Positions 34,261 through 44,629 of a stretch of DNA of 64,000 nt are shown piece by piece. The DNA is taken from the NCBI RefSeq assembly GCF_002368195.1, contig NZ_AP018178.1:2488238-2552237 (forward strand), written 5' to 3'. The position numbers and the translations under genes were made by a program. The stretch is from Calothrix sp. NIES-2100. GTDB taxonomy: Bacteria > Cyanobacteriota > Cyanobacteriia > Cyanobacteriales > Nostocaceae. A model generated the notes under the pieces. That model was given only the letters and a program-made list of their open reading frames with translations, was not told the origin of the DNA and searched no databases. Position 1 is the stretch's first letter, and every line of letters begins with the position of its first letter.

Positions 34261-34920
34261 ATGGAAAATAGTCAGAGTGTACAGCATGAGCCAACCCAAC
34301 CTACTGGGGTCACTCCAGAGCTGACAAACAGTAAATCGAAAGCAATCAGTAGCTCAAATGTTTTGATACATCTATTCGCACGCCATCCTTGGCTGTTGTT
34401 GATTGGGTTATCAGGAATATTTTTTGCCAGTGCTGTGCTTGCTTTATATAATTTAGGTTCTGTAGGGAATGTCCAACAGCCAGAAGAACCAGATAAAAAC
34501 CAAGATGTAGCAACTGTAGCTGAAGCAGTAATCAATACGCCCTCTGCGAGTAACAATCCTACACCCTTATGGATGGTTGCAGCGATCGCTCTGAGCTGTG
34601 CTAGTGGTTGCTTAATCATTTTGCGCATCCTCAACCGTCCAGCAAAGGGTCAAAAAGCCCACAAACAAGTTAAACGCTATCCCACACGCTCAGTAGCAAG
34701 CCAAGCGCACAAAGTAGAATCACAGCCAGTCAAAAATCACCAAGTCTTTGTCCCATCTCCATCACTCATGCCCCTAGCCTCAATGCAATCTAGAACCAAA
34801 CCACTGATGACTGTTCTACCCCCAGAACACAGCTATCGTGTGGAAAAAAGCAAAGAGTCTTTGGCAGATTTGATGGATCTTCGTAAACAGAGTTCTTTGT
34901 CTGCTATCTTACGCAACTAA
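34261..34920 (+). CDS. Two-span membrane protein downstream of ddl
   Basis: The 219-residue protein has a polar N-terminus, a membrane helix at about 44-64 (WLLLIGLSGIFFASAVLAL), a Pro/Glu/Asn-rich loop, and a second helix at about 103-123 (LWMVAAIALSCASGCLIILR). The C-terminal 90 residues are basic and Ser-rich and face the cytoplasm by charge. The position behind ddl suggests an envelope or division role, but it lacks FtsQ features and I know no family. Confidence 0.7.
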   Translation: MENSQSVQHEPTQPTGVTPELTNSKSKAISSSNVLIHLFARHPWLLLIGLSGIFFASAVLALYNLGSVGNVQQPEEPDKNQDVATVAEAVINTPSASNNPTPLWMVAAIALSCASGCLIILRILNRPAKGQKAHKQVKRYPTRSVASQAHKVESQPVKNHQVFVPSPSLMPLASMQSRTKPLMTVLPPEHSYRVEKSKESLADLMDLRKQSSLSAILRN

Positions 34921-34968
34921 TAATATCGTTGTCAAACAACAATCTGTCAACTTAATTATTTTGTCAGT

Positions 34969-34993
34969 AAGGATATGGAATTACCATATCCTT
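34969..34993. terminator. Intrinsic terminator-like hairpin
   Basis: AAGGATATGG-AATTA-CCATATCCTT is a perfect 10-bp stem 48 bases after the preceding stop, followed by ATTATGTTT. The T-tract is imperfect, but position and stem fit the end of the ddl transcript. Confidence 0.55.
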
Positions 34994-35562
34994 ATTATGT
35001 TTAACATATAGGTATCTGTCTCCATCGACGCGATCGCCCGCAACCAGGGTATGAAAATCCCTCATCCCTAGCCTCAGCGCCCCTATTTTCCAGTTAGATA
35101 GAGTTAAATTGATGGGTGATCCCCCTATTTAATGATCGCGCGTAAAACCCCAACCCAAGAGTGGGTGGGGCAGCTGACGTGTGGATTCTGGGGAATTTGC
35201 TCCATTAAAAAATTAAAATGCCAACTTGGCAACCCACTTAAATTTGTTAAAATTAAACTAAAAGAAGATAAACGACTTCAAGGGTATAGTTATCAGGGTC
35301 TACCTAGCTATTTAATTTCTTTCGTACAAGCTGTGATATTCGGAATTTTTCACAGCACAAAATATTGCTACGCATAATTTATAATAACCTGGTTGCAATG
35401 GTTTGAGATATTTCCCATATTATCTAGTACACCGGGCGGGTAAATAAACATACTATTCCAAATGGCGCAAAAGCCGAGAATATAAGACTTTTGAATGCGT
35501 GACTTCCAAGGCAGCCGTACTAGTTGCATTTGGAAAAATTATTAACGATATCTGTTATCTAT
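34994..35562. other. Gap without a supported gene
   Basis: One frame at 35132-35377 opens, but it begins in repeat-like sequence (CCCAACCCAAGAGTGGGTGG) and ends in AT-rich DNA with no homologous look. I see a HIP1-like GCGATCGC near 35030 and nothing else. Confidence 0.45.
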
Positions 35563-36312
35563 TTAGGCATTCAAAAGATAATTGAGTTCCGCCGCTAGCC
35601 ATTCTTTAAACATTTTATCCAAAATTTCTTGATGTCTTGCTGGTGTTAACTCAGCAGGAATAAATTCTTCTACCATTAAAATGTAACTTGATTGGTCTAT
35701 AATTAGTGGGCCTAATATATCTCCTGGTCTAGTGCTAAACACAACGGCTGCTATATCTGGCTTGAGATTCCAACGATAAAATTTGCCTTCATAACCACAG
35801 TTGATGCGGCGTTTCTCATCAATGTCATAAATGTGAGCAGCCTCATAAAAACTGAGTTCCCCTTCTTCTATTTGATAGCAGATTTCTTGAGCTAACTGTA
35901 CATGTGGGACAACTATTTGATAGAGGAGAACTTGATCGTAATCAAGCTGATTCTCGGAAAAATACTTTTCGACATCTTTGTTAAATAAAATCTCGGACAA
36001 TTTTTTAGTTAACAAAGTATCGCGAATTCCTGCTTCCCAATCATCCGCAACAATCAGCTGATCTGTTAGCCATGCTAAAGTGTCACTTGCTTTTACTAAA
36101 CGATGTTCATAGCGTAGCCGATCTGCCTCAGCCTGAATTTCTTCTGAAGTCAGTTTTAGCCCTCTTTCTTCAGCAGCTTTATCAATAATTTTTTGATATA
36201 AAATGTTATTACACAATTCTTTTATCTGCAACGTCTTTTTCAGATGGGTAGTAATATCTTCTGGAAAAATAATATGGCCTTTGAAGTCAATCATTTTTGT
36301 CTGAGTAGTCAT
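35563..36312 (-). CDS. PpiC-like peptidyl-prolyl isomerase of the exporter cluster
   Basis: The 249-residue protein resembles the cytoplasmic parvulin/SurA-like foldases found with cyanobacterial peptide exporters. Residues 20-125 are helical (LQIKELCNNILYQKIIDKAA). The parvulin-like part (about 125-230) includes LLYQIVVPHVQLAQEICYQI, a GELSFYEAAH segment, a GYEGKFYRW strand and FSTRPGDILGPLIID. It lacks a signal peptide. It is the last same-strand member behind the HetP-family, HlyD and exporter genes and may keep the exported peptide unfolded. Confidence 0.8.
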   Translation of the reverse strand: MTTQTKMIDFKGHIIFPEDITTHLKKTLQIKELCNNILYQKIIDKAAEERGLKLTSEEIQAEADRLRYEHRLVKASDTLAWLTDQLIVADDWEAGIRDTLLTKKLSEILFNKDVEKYFSENQLDYDQVLLYQIVVPHVQLAQEICYQIEEGELSFYEAAHIYDIDEKRRINCGYEGKFYRWNLKPDIAAVVFSTRPGDILGPLIIDQSSYILMVEEFIPAELTPARHQEILDKMFKEWLAAELNYLLNA

Positions 36313-36990
36313 TTTTTCTAAATCTTGAATAATGTTGGTATTTACGATGTTGCGGGTGTCATCGGTCAGTTGTTTTTCGTCTCGTTTAATTCCTGATTTA
36401 TGGGCTATATCAATATATCGAAAGCCTCTGACTACTGACTAGTACAGGTTTAGCATTACGCTTTCCTCCCAGCACTGACAAAATCTCCGATCCGTGGATG
36501 GCGATTTTTAATATTGTTTTAACCCTATTAATCAACAGTAGAACTGCTGTTTTTTGTTCTACTAGGTGAGCTAAACTGATATCTGGCACCATTTTCAAGG
36601 TTTAAACAAAAGGTAACCAGTAGCCACCCTACAAAAATTGCCATAAGGTAACTGGTGCAAGATATGACTAAATGGGCTAGCATTTAGCTTGCTCAAAGCT
36701 GATTAATTGATATTTATAGATTAGAAAATTATTGGCCAGAAATGTGGTCATTTTGGCGAAAAATTTTTTTTATTGTTTTAGCATAGACTTATGCTATTTA
36801 TTGTTCTCAAGTTTGGGACTGTGCCCTGGACATAAAATCGCCAATCCTGATTTTGTGGGGGTGGCAAGGAATTCGTAATTCCTAATTACCTGTCAGGATG
36901 GCGGTTAATTTAAGCGCCCACTTTACCAATACAGCAGGCGCGTCAAGAGCAACTATTTAAAATTTTTGCAGAACTTACTGGCTGGCGGTA
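36313..36990. other. Gap between the PpiC-like and HetP-family genes
   Basis: The gap contains the small frame at 36410-36592, listed separately, and otherwise AT-rich sequence with the promoter region of the PpiC-like gene. Nothing else coding is apparent. Confidence 0.5.
36410..36592 (-). CDS. Candidate double-glycine leader peptide
   Basis: The frame from an ATG at 36592 encodes 60 residues. Residues 32-43 read IHGSEILSVLGG, which matches the C39 leader consensus with hydrophobic residues at -12, -7 and -4, Glu at -8 and Gly-Gly at -2/-1. Cleavage would release a 17-residue basic tail starting KRNAKP. The gene lies among exporter genes on the same strand. Against it: no good ribosome site, and part of the leader DNA recurs in non-coding sequence near 16363-16395. 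Confidence 0.3.
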   Translation of the reverse strand: MVPDISLAHLVEQKTAVLLLINRVKTILKIAIHGSEILSVLGGKRNAKPVLVSSQRLSIY

Positions 36991-37431
36991 CTAGTTTTTG
37001 CCTGGATTAAATAACTTGTGGAATATATTATTGTTACTAACTGCTTCTGGACCAACTAATAAATTACTGCCGCCATTTAGACTAGTCTGTTTTTTGTCGG
37101 ATGTTTCCATATAATCTAGGTCATTGATTTTATTTAAGACCTGAGTGGAAGCCCGTTGGTTAGAGCTATTCATGGAAGATTGCAGGCTGGCTGATAGGTT
37201 TCTACTAGTAGTAGATACGAGTGTAGTTTGAGGTTGGCTATTTTCTTTGATGAGACGGCTGTAAGTCCGCTGGGGAATAAAGTGAAGTGGGTTGTAACCC
37301 ACAAAACGCAGAATTAGCACACAAGCCCAAGAATATCTACCTTCCGTAATAGCCTCAATTACTTGATTTAATTGTTCAGGACTAATAGCTTTTTGATAGT
37401 TTTTTTGAGGAGAAGAAATTTGGTAGCTCAT
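36991..37431 (-). CDS. hetP: HetP-family heterocyst differentiation protein
   Basis: The first 65 residues carry the HetP signature: KAISPEQLNQVIEAITEGRY, SWACVLILRFVGYNPLHFIP and QRTYSRLIKEN. A variable Ser/Gln-rich region follows, then a short conserved-looking end (VLNKINDLDYMET). HetP and its paralogues act after HetR in Anabaena to commit cells to heterocyst differentiation; HetP depends on HetC. Here the gene lies 36 bases behind the HlyD gene, downstream of a HetC-type exporter, on the same strand. It has 146 residues. It could be the true HetP orthologue or one of its paralogues. Confidence 0.82.
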   Translation of the reverse strand: MSYQISSPQKNYQKAISPEQLNQVIEAITEGRYSWACVLILRFVGYNPLHFIPQRTYSRLIKENSQPQTTLVSTTSRNLSASLQSSMNSSNQRASTQVLNKINDLDYMETSDKKQTSLNGGSNLLVGPEAVSNNNIFHKLFNPGKN

Positions 37432-37467
37432 AAAATTAATCCTTATTGAACTTGCTTAACTAGAGGT

Positions 37468-39054
37468 TTATAAATTGATCCCGCCTTTTTGCAGTTCCCT
37501 GATTGGTTCTAGGATAATATCTGCAATGCGACGACGACGAATAATAATCTCAGCACTAGCCGTCTGACCAGCTTTAAATTGGACAGTTTGATGATTTGTT
37601 TTCACATAATTACGGTCTAGTGCAATTTTTACTCGGTAGACTGCTCCCAATTTCTCATCTGGTTTACTATCTGGGGAAATCGATATAACTTTACCTTTAA
37701 TCACACCGTAATCCTGATAGGGATAAGCGTCAAATTTGACTTTTGCTGTGTTTCCTACCTTGATAAAACCTGCTTCTTGAGTAGGTAAAACGGTCTCAAG
37801 AATCAGTGGTGCATCCTCAGGAGCTAATTCGGCTATCGTTTGTCCTGGTTGCACTACTTCCCCGCTGTTGTTGACGTTGAGAGACAAAATCATTCCATCA
37901 ACGGGAGCCGCTAAAGAAAGCTGTTTTAATTGAGCTTTTGCTTGCTGTAAGAGTTTTTCAGTTTGTTGGATTTTGGCATACAACTGAGTTTTATCTACTT
38001 CTAGTTTCTGAATTGTTTGCTGGGCTTGTAACTGGACTGTGTTACCTTCAGCTCGCTTCTGGTTTAGTTGTTCTTGTAGTTGCTGGGCTTCTGCGAGAAC
38101 TTGTCTTAAACTTGCTTGCAATCGTTTTGATTCGGCGATCGCTTGTTGAATTTCTCCGGTTTGTTGGGTAATGGTACGTTGACGATCGCCCAAATTTTGT
38201 TGTGCTTGAAATATTTGGTCTTTGGAGATTGCACCTTGCGCTGCTAATGATTTTAACCGTTCTAATCTTTCCTGTTCGGCACTCGCAGCGGTATTTAGTT
38301 GTAATAATAGTGATTGTCCAGTATTAGCTCTTTGTTGACCTTGAGTGATCGCTACTTGTTGGCTGTCAATCTTAGCATTAGTTTGGCTAATTACTGCTTC
38401 TTGTCCCTTAACTTCCGCATTCGCGATCGCTACACGGGTTTTTGCTTCTAATTGGGTTTTTTCAATTAAGGATTGGGTTTGAATTAATTGAGTTTTATAA
38501 GATGCAGTCTCTTGCGCTAACCGCTCAACTTCATTCAGGGCTATTTCTCTGTCGAGTTGTGCTAATATCTGTCCGGCTCTTACCGTCTCACCTTCTTTAA
38601 CATCAATGCGGGCTATCTTCCCTGGGACAACTGCATGGATTTTATATGTCTCTCCTTGGGGAACTAATCTTCCTGAGGCTTTACCGACTTCGTCAATTTG
38701 TCCCACGGTCGCCCAAGCCATCACAGATATTCCAAATATGACTCCGCCTAATACTATTTGATAGGGAAGAGATGAGGGCGGGTCGTCTAGTACTGTTTGC
38801 AAAGAACCAGACCAGTTTACTGATTCAGCCGGAAATGTCTTGGGAGTTGCTGTGTGGAAATTGTCTTGTAAATTAGCTCCCTGCTTGGTCATTACCTGTT
38901 CGGAAACAGCTGTACCTCCGTAAAGGAAAGCTGTCTCTGATGATAAATCTACTAGCATGTCACCTTCATCAATAGCCAAAGATGGCTCTGGGTTTGGTGG
39001 CACGACTGACGGATTTACATTTTGATAAACTAGAGATTTTAAAAGGATTTTCAT
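37468..39054 (-). CDS. HlyD-family membrane fusion protein
   Basis: The 528-residue protein has a cytoplasmic N-terminus of about 100 residues, one membrane helix (LPYQIVLGGVIFGISVMAWA), a lipoyl-like half (GKIARIDVKEGETVRAGQIL), a long coiled-coil hairpin of about 225 residues, the second lipoyl half (APVDGMILSLNVNNSGEVVQ) and a beta-barrel (AKVKFDAYPYQDYGVIKGKV). It bridges the inner-membrane ABC exporter and an outer-membrane TolC-type channel, which is not encoded nearby. The extended N-terminus is longer than in standard HlyD. Confidence 0.92.
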   Translation of the reverse strand: MKILLKSLVYQNVNPSVVPPNPEPSLAIDEGDMLVDLSSETAFLYGGTAVSEQVMTKQGANLQDNFHTATPKTFPAESVNWSGSLQTVLDDPPSSLPYQIVLGGVIFGISVMAWATVGQIDEVGKASGRLVPQGETYKIHAVVPGKIARIDVKEGETVRAGQILAQLDREIALNEVERLAQETASYKTQLIQTQSLIEKTQLEAKTRVAIANAEVKGQEAVISQTNAKIDSQQVAITQGQQRANTGQSLLLQLNTAASAEQERLERLKSLAAQGAISKDQIFQAQQNLGDRQRTITQQTGEIQQAIAESKRLQASLRQVLAEAQQLQEQLNQKRAEGNTVQLQAQQTIQKLEVDKTQLYAKIQQTEKLLQQAKAQLKQLSLAAPVDGMILSLNVNNSGEVVQPGQTIAELAPEDAPLILETVLPTQEAGFIKVGNTAKVKFDAYPYQDYGVIKGKVISISPDSKPDEKLGAVYRVKIALDRNYVKTNHQTVQFKAGQTASAEIIIRRRRIADIILEPIRELQKGGINL

Positions 39055-39856
39055 GGAAGCTCTCTATAATTGAAACTTCGCTGTTGCCAGTTACGGTTTC
39101 TACCAAAATAGCTTGACTCATTGTCAGGCTTTTGTGCTACAGCAATTACTATTTAAATGGTGACCATCTCAACAGTATTGCTTGTAAATCTTATCGACTA
39201 GGTTCACTACCAAGTGAAGGATAACTAGTTTCATCGACTATTTGTAATTAAAGTCTATTTAGCAATGGACTTTAATTTTTTAACTGAGCAGTAATTACTA
39301 CCTCCCAATATCCTTACATAATGAGTTATGATAACTCTGTAGTTATTGATGACTTATTATGTACGTATATACTTATATCATAATCTGTCTTGGGAATGAC
39401 ATTAGCCAAATTGGCTAGTTTTTTTGATTAAAAAATGTATTTTTTCTTCCCATCTTGGCTGTAAATAAAAATCACTACCAAGTACTAAACCTTTACACCT
39501 TACTATTGCTATTTTTGGCAAAGTAGGGGGTTTTTGTTTCTTGGCATAAATCTGCCATCAAATACTAGCTGATAACTTAACTTCAATAAACTTAATTCAT
39601 GAAATCTTTTTGATTTTAAAACCTTGATGAAGTTATCAAGGCTGTCAGTATATTTACTAATTTACTCCTGATTTGACACCAAATTCCCTAGCTTAATTGA
39701 TAAGAATTATTTCCCCTGTGCCATATTGCTCAACTTAATAATATGACTAGTGCTTAAGTGTGTATTTGTTGTTTTGTCAATGTCTAACTAATAAATTTTT
39801 GTCCCTAATTCCGCAATTTTTCCACATTACTATACGTTGATCAAAACAGCTTAATT
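39055..39856. other. 800-base AT-rich gap between exporter and HlyD genes
   Basis: No supported coding region. The HlyD promoter must lie at its left end. I looked for an exact NtcA box (GTA-N8-TAC) and saw none. The length is unusual between two cooperating genes and implies separate regulation. Confidence 0.5.
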
Positions 39857-42800
39857 TTAGATATCAATTTGCTGCTGAGCTAGATGATAGTAAAGACCTT
39901 TGAGAGCGATGAGTGTCTCGTGTGAGCCTTGCTCAACAATCACCCCTCGATCTAGTACAAGAATGTTGTCGGCATTTCTGACTGTAGAGAGGCGATGGGC
40001 AATGATAAAGGTAGTGCGATCGCGGCTGATGTGCTGTAAATTCCTCTGAAAGCGACGTTCGGATTCTGTATCTAGAGAGCTAGTAGCTTCATCTAGAATC
40101 AGAATTCGGGGATTGGGTAACAGCGCCCGAGCGATCGCAATCCTCTGTCTTTGTCCACCCGAAAGATTAGAACCCCGCTCACCGACTTTAGTGCTGTATC
40201 CTAAAGGCAAACTTTGGATAAAAGCGTGTGCTTCTGCTAGTTTACCAACTTCCACCACTTCTTCTAAGTTGTATTCTTCACGATATAAAGAAATATTTTC
40301 TAAAATCGTTCCCGAAAACAGAAAACACTCTTGTGGGACTACTCCCAGTTGACGGCGCAAAGATTGGAGGGAAACATGGCGGATATCGTGCCCATCCACG
40401 AAAATTCTTCCCGTAGTCGGATGATATAAACCCTGTAATAAGCTAATTAAGGTACTCTTACCCGAACCACTCCGACCCACAATGGCAATTGTTTGACCAG
40501 GATGGGCCGCAAAGGAAATATTTTGTAGAATATTGCGCTCATCATCGGCATTATAGCGAAAGGTCACATTTTCAAACTCCACATCACCTCGCAGTTTGGG
40601 CAACACCATCATTGCTTTTTCCGCTGTTTCTTCTGGTTCTGTGTTAAAAATATCATCCAAGCGTTCTACAGAAACCATGACTTCCTGCAATTCATCCCAC
40701 AGACCCACCAACGACATCACCGGGCCTACCACATTACCAATCAGCATATTGAACGCTACCAATTGACCGATAGTGAGTTGGTCTTGAATTACCAGTGTGG
40801 CAGAATACCAAAGTAATGCCGTACTACCTAGGGTATTAATTAATTCACTAATAACTCCTAAACCAATGCCCAATTTATAACCGCGAAATTGGGCATTGAT
40901 CGTACTGGTTAAATGTTCTTCCCAGCGCCAACGCAACTCATGCTCTGCTGCTGCTGCCTTGACTGTAGCCACTCCTGTGAGCATTTCTACCAGGGAGGAA
41001 CTTTGTTTAGCGGCTTCATTAAAAATTTCTCGCGATACCTGGCGCAACATCGGACTAGCAACAACTGTCAACAGGATCAGGGGTGCGAGGATTGACAGCA
41101 CCAAGATGGTTAAATGCGAGTTGTAATATGCCATGAGGGCTATATAAACAACTGCTGTCAACACATCTAACCAAGCGCCGATCGCTTGACGGGTGAGAAA
41201 GGATTGGATTTTCTGGTTTTCCTGAACACGGGTGAGGATATCACCTACATGACGTGAGGCAAAGAACTGCAAGGGTAAGTTTAAGGCATGGCGAATAAAT
41301 CCACTAACGAGGGTTAAGTCTACCCGATTGGAAAAATTCACTAGCATGTACTGGCGAATACTCCCCAAAGCAATGCGCCAGATACTAAACACCAGCATCC
41401 CAACAGCCATGACTTGCAAGGTGCTTAAGCTTTTGTGTACTACTACCTGGTCAAGAATGATCTGTGTAAATAGGGGAGTGATCAGACCAAACACTTGCAA
41501 GAGTAAAGAGGCTCCGATGATCGGGATCAGCATTGAGCGGTAAGGCAAAAATGCGCCCCAAAATCTTCCTAAAGAGGGTTTGGATGAAGGTGTTTGCTGG
41601 AGTGTCGGTGTGGGAGTTAATAACAGTGCGTATCCCGTCCAGCCTGCTTGAAAGTCCTTGACACTCAGCTTGCGCCGCCCAACGCCCGGATCGGAAACCA
41701 TCACCTGATTTCCCTTGACTGCGAACACCACTATATAGTGATCTCCTTGCCAATGTGCAATCCAAGGACGTTTCTGATCGACTAAGCGGTTAAAACTTGC
41801 GCGTACTGGTCTGGCTTGAAATCCTAAGTTTTCTGAGGCTGCGGCTAGGCTTTTGAGGGAGGCTCCAGAACGTCCCACATTGGCTAAATTCCGCAGCATA
41901 TTGATACTAAATTTTTTCCCCCAATATTGGGAGATCATTGCCAAGCAAGCCGCACCACAATCAGAACTACTCTGCTGTTGAATGAAAGGATAGCGTTTGC
42001 CAAACAAAGGGCGGCGGTACTTATTGGGATGGGGAAATTCGATTGATTGGGAGTTGGGTTGTAGGCCTGAGGGCTGCTGATGCGGTGATTGCTCCTGGGA
42101 TTTCGGTTGCTCTAAGAACATTGTGGGCGCTACAGCAGCTCTGCGAGTGCGGTTGGGTGAGCCTATAGTTTTACCTGCTCCCGTCGCCGCAGGCGTTGCT
42201 CCATTCTCTTCTTTCTCGGCGAGCATGGGAATAATTGCTAGAGCTGCTTCCCAATGTTCTAGGGGTAGCTTATAAGCGACCACATCTGTTTGCGCAATCC
42301 AATCTGTGGGTATTTCTTGGGGATATCCCCAACTGTCACCAATCAACAGCGGTGGTTGTGATGGGTTATTTTGACTTTGAATCTCTCCACTACGTAAAAA
42401 GAAGCGTCCACTATTTGCTGGAGTTGCTTGCGTCAGCACAGAGCCAGCAGGGACTTTGATTTCTCCTAGGTAGGGTAAAAACTCTTTGAGAGTATGGCTG
42501 GAAAGTAATGTCTGACGACCAAGTCCTTTTTTAACAGTTTCTTTTGATTCCTCTGTTGCTTCTTGTTGGAGTTTAGATTGTTGTTTGCGGAGATCTTCTT
42601 TGAGTTTGGAACTTGCTGCCCGTTTTTGTAAATCAACTATAGTTTTAAAGAACAGCAACATTTGCCGATTTGCTGTGGCGCGTTGCAAGTAATCTGGCAG
42701 TTGGGGTAGTTGTCCTAACCACGTCTGGAGGTTGGCTGTCGGTATAAAAGCAATGATCCCTGTACTGGCGGCGATCGCTCGGTAACCTAGAGGGCGATCA

Positions 42801-43150
42801 TCAAATAACTCATCTGTCCCACAGCTGTCTCCCGCCTCCAACAATGCAGATGGTACTTCCCTTTGTGCCGCTGCATCAAACCCCACCAGTCGCACTCGAC
42901 CTTGACAAACTATGTAAAAACCCTGCTGATTTTGTTCAAACTGAACAGAATTTTCTGTTGTCGGGAATGTACTATAGTTTACTATCTCCTCTCCTAAAGA
43001 AAAAACGTTGAATTGAAATGCTTGACTAAATTTCAATACTAAGTTTTTGTTGTCCGGTAGTAAATTGAGCAGTATCTCTTCTAGAAGCTGGCGATTGTTA
43101 CCGTCTGTCCTAGCAATACCTTCTTCCACTTCTCCTAATATCTTTTTCAT
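39857..43150 (-). CDS. HetC-type peptidase-containing ABC exporter
   Basis: The 1097-residue protein has an N-terminal cyclic-nucleotide-binding-like domain (about 25-150: GFYIVCQGRVRLVGFD), a second similar region near 220-305, and a C39 peptidase (about 385-510). The C39 triad is intact: Cys398 in SDCGAACLAMI, His471 in AHWQGDHYIVV and Asp487 in VSDPGVG. Six membrane helices and an ATPase follow (Walker A VGRSGSGKST with Lys898; LSGGQRQRIAIARALL; ILILDEATSSLD). HetC of Anabaena has this layout and cooperates with HetP, encoded downstream here. It should cleave double-glycine leaders while exporting peptides. Confidence 0.88.
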   Translation of the reverse strand: MKKILGEVEEGIARTDGNNRQLLEEILLNLLPDNKNLVLKFSQAFQFNVFSLGEEIVNYSTFPTTENSVQFEQNQQGFYIVCQGRVRLVGFDAAAQREVPSALLEAGDSCGTDELFDDRPLGYRAIAASTGIIAFIPTANLQTWLGQLPQLPDYLQRATANRQMLLFFKTIVDLQKRAASSKLKEDLRKQQSKLQQEATEESKETVKKGLGRQTLLSSHTLKEFLPYLGEIKVPAGSVLTQATPANSGRFFLRSGEIQSQNNPSQPPLLIGDSWGYPQEIPTDWIAQTDVVAYKLPLEHWEAALAIIPMLAEKEENGATPAATGAGKTIGSPNRTRRAAVAPTMFLEQPKSQEQSPHQQPSGLQPNSQSIEFPHPNKYRRPLFGKRYPFIQQQSSSDCGAACLAMISQYWGKKFSINMLRNLANVGRSGASLKSLAAASENLGFQARPVRASFNRLVDQKRPWIAHWQGDHYIVVFAVKGNQVMVSDPGVGRRKLSVKDFQAGWTGYALLLTPTPTLQQTPSSKPSLGRFWGAFLPYRSMLIPIIGASLLLQVFGLITPLFTQIILDQVVVHKSLSTLQVMAVGMLVFSIWRIALGSIRQYMLVNFSNRVDLTLVSGFIRHALNLPLQFFASRHVGDILTRVQENQKIQSFLTRQAIGAWLDVLTAVVYIALMAYYNSHLTILVLSILAPLILLTVVASPMLRQVSREIFNEAAKQSSSLVEMLTGVATVKAAAAEHELRWRWEEHLTSTINAQFRGYKLGIGLGVISELINTLGSTALLWYSATLVIQDQLTIGQLVAFNMLIGNVVGPVMSLVGLWDELQEVMVSVERLDDIFNTEPEETAEKAMMVLPKLRGDVEFENVTFRYNADDERNILQNISFAAHPGQTIAIVGRSGSGKSTLISLLQGLYHPTTGRIFVDGHDIRHVSLQSLRRQLGVVPQECFLFSGTILENISLYREEYNLEEVVEVGKLAEAHAFIQSLPLGYSTKVGERGSNLSGGQRQRIAIARALLPNPRILILDEATSSLDTESERRFQRNLQHISRDRTTFIIAHRLSTVRNADNILVLDRGVIVEQGSHETLIALKGLYYHLAQQQIDI

Positions 43151-44629
43151 ACAGTACCGAAACTTGACAGGTTTGTTAAAAGTTTATTAATTTTTTTTCA
43201 GCGAAAATTTGGGAATTGTTAAAAAGCACACTATCAATCTCCCAACTTACTGGTGTTTAGATTGCGTAAATTGCTCTTTTAATTCCTGAGAATTTTTATT
43301 CAATTTTGATTCCTGACTGCAAAGCATTCAAAATTTGGTGACTCTTGCTGCCAAAAATCTCCGAAAATGGATGACTGCTCACTATTACAGTATTGTCAAC
43401 ACCAATTCCGGTTTTTTAGACATTACTAAATGTTTTTTAAAAAAACGCAAAACTTTGGAGTCATACCTTGACAGGGGTGAGTTCTAGATGAAATCTTTTT
43501 TCTGGCATTACAACTAGATTTCCAAGGGCAGGTTTACCGCTTGTGCAACCTTTACCTCATCAACCCTAGATAACTTCCGTGCTTCATACATATCAGCGTT
43601 ATATGAGAGGGATAATTCTCAATGCGTCACTCTGAATGGTATTGAAAGTTCAGGACATGAAATGCTAAACTAAAAATTTACCTATCGAACCTGTTTACCT
43701 GTCCTAAACTAGCAATTAAGACAGATTGCACCTCAATAATATAGGGACTTTGTAGTTCCAGACAATGTTTTTAGAAGATTGTATAAGATACATAAGACGC
43801 CACCTGGGAAAAATTAGCTAGCCAAGCCGAAGGGTTTAAATATTTTTGCTGCTGCCTAGGCTTCGTACGTACATACACAAGAATACTAAGCATTTACCAA
43901 TTGCTTTGTCAAGAAAGGGAGACTCGAAAAACCCCAATTCAACCGAAATTTACGCTATTCTTTACCATATCCTTACAATCAGGAGCTTTTTATAAAATTA
44001 TGGTAAAAATTAGATTTCCCTAATTTCAGTAAATTAGATTTTTTTGTGCTTTTTGTAACTTATTATAAGTAGGCAGAAATAAGACTAAATTACACTCTAA
44101 ATAACATTAAATTCTGATTAAGTGTAAGTTAATCATAGGTGAATATTATGTGGATAAAAGCCAGAAGCTAAAACAGAACAGGGTTTGCGCAAAGTTTATT
44201 GTTTCTTAGATGATTGTGTTTATTTGCATCTTTCTACTTATATGTCTGCAATGTCTACCTTTAGAATGAGGTCATGAAAATAGTTGTATGTTATGTCATT
44301 CATGAAAAGTTGACTGCCCTGAGCCTGTCAGTTGTCATCCCTACAAATTGACAAAATCCTCATGAGACTTGTGGGTAAAGATTTTTAAAATAACCAATTG
44401 CCGTAATTACTAAGCCTCACTCAGACAAAAGTAAATTATACCGTCTAGCGTGGTTAAGGTAAGTTTAACGAGTCTTGCATATCTCATCCTCTAGCTAGAC
44501 GTACAGGACTTGATAGATTTTTTACAATTCCAGGGGAAATGTACCTCTAGACACCAGCGATCTAAAAGCATCTTTGTTGAGGAGACAACTAATGAGGTCG
44601 TGACCTACTCAGATTTCTAGGACTTAGTC
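43151..44629. other. 1.5-kb regulatory gap between the exporter and sucrose synthase
   Basis: It holds the divergent promoters of the exporter (left) and susA (right). I found no exact GTA-N8-TAC NtcA box; near matches GTAACTTATTATAA and GTAGGCAGAAATAA lie close together around 44058-44086, both with the last base changed. A CCAAAAATCTCCGA motif (43351) recalls those at 16366 and 36478. No gene is supported. Confidence 0.45.

Noticed and set aside
35132..35377. Plus-strand frame of 81 codons
   Set aside because: It starts in repeat-like DNA, has no ribosome site and resembles no protein.
43151..44629. NtcA boxes (GTA-N8-TAC) in the exporter promoter region
   Set aside because: Only imperfect near matches were found by eye; in AT-rich DNA these are expected by chance.
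36313..44629. A PatS-like RGSGR peptide gene near the exporter
   Set aside because: I looked for RGSGR-encoding short frames and found none.
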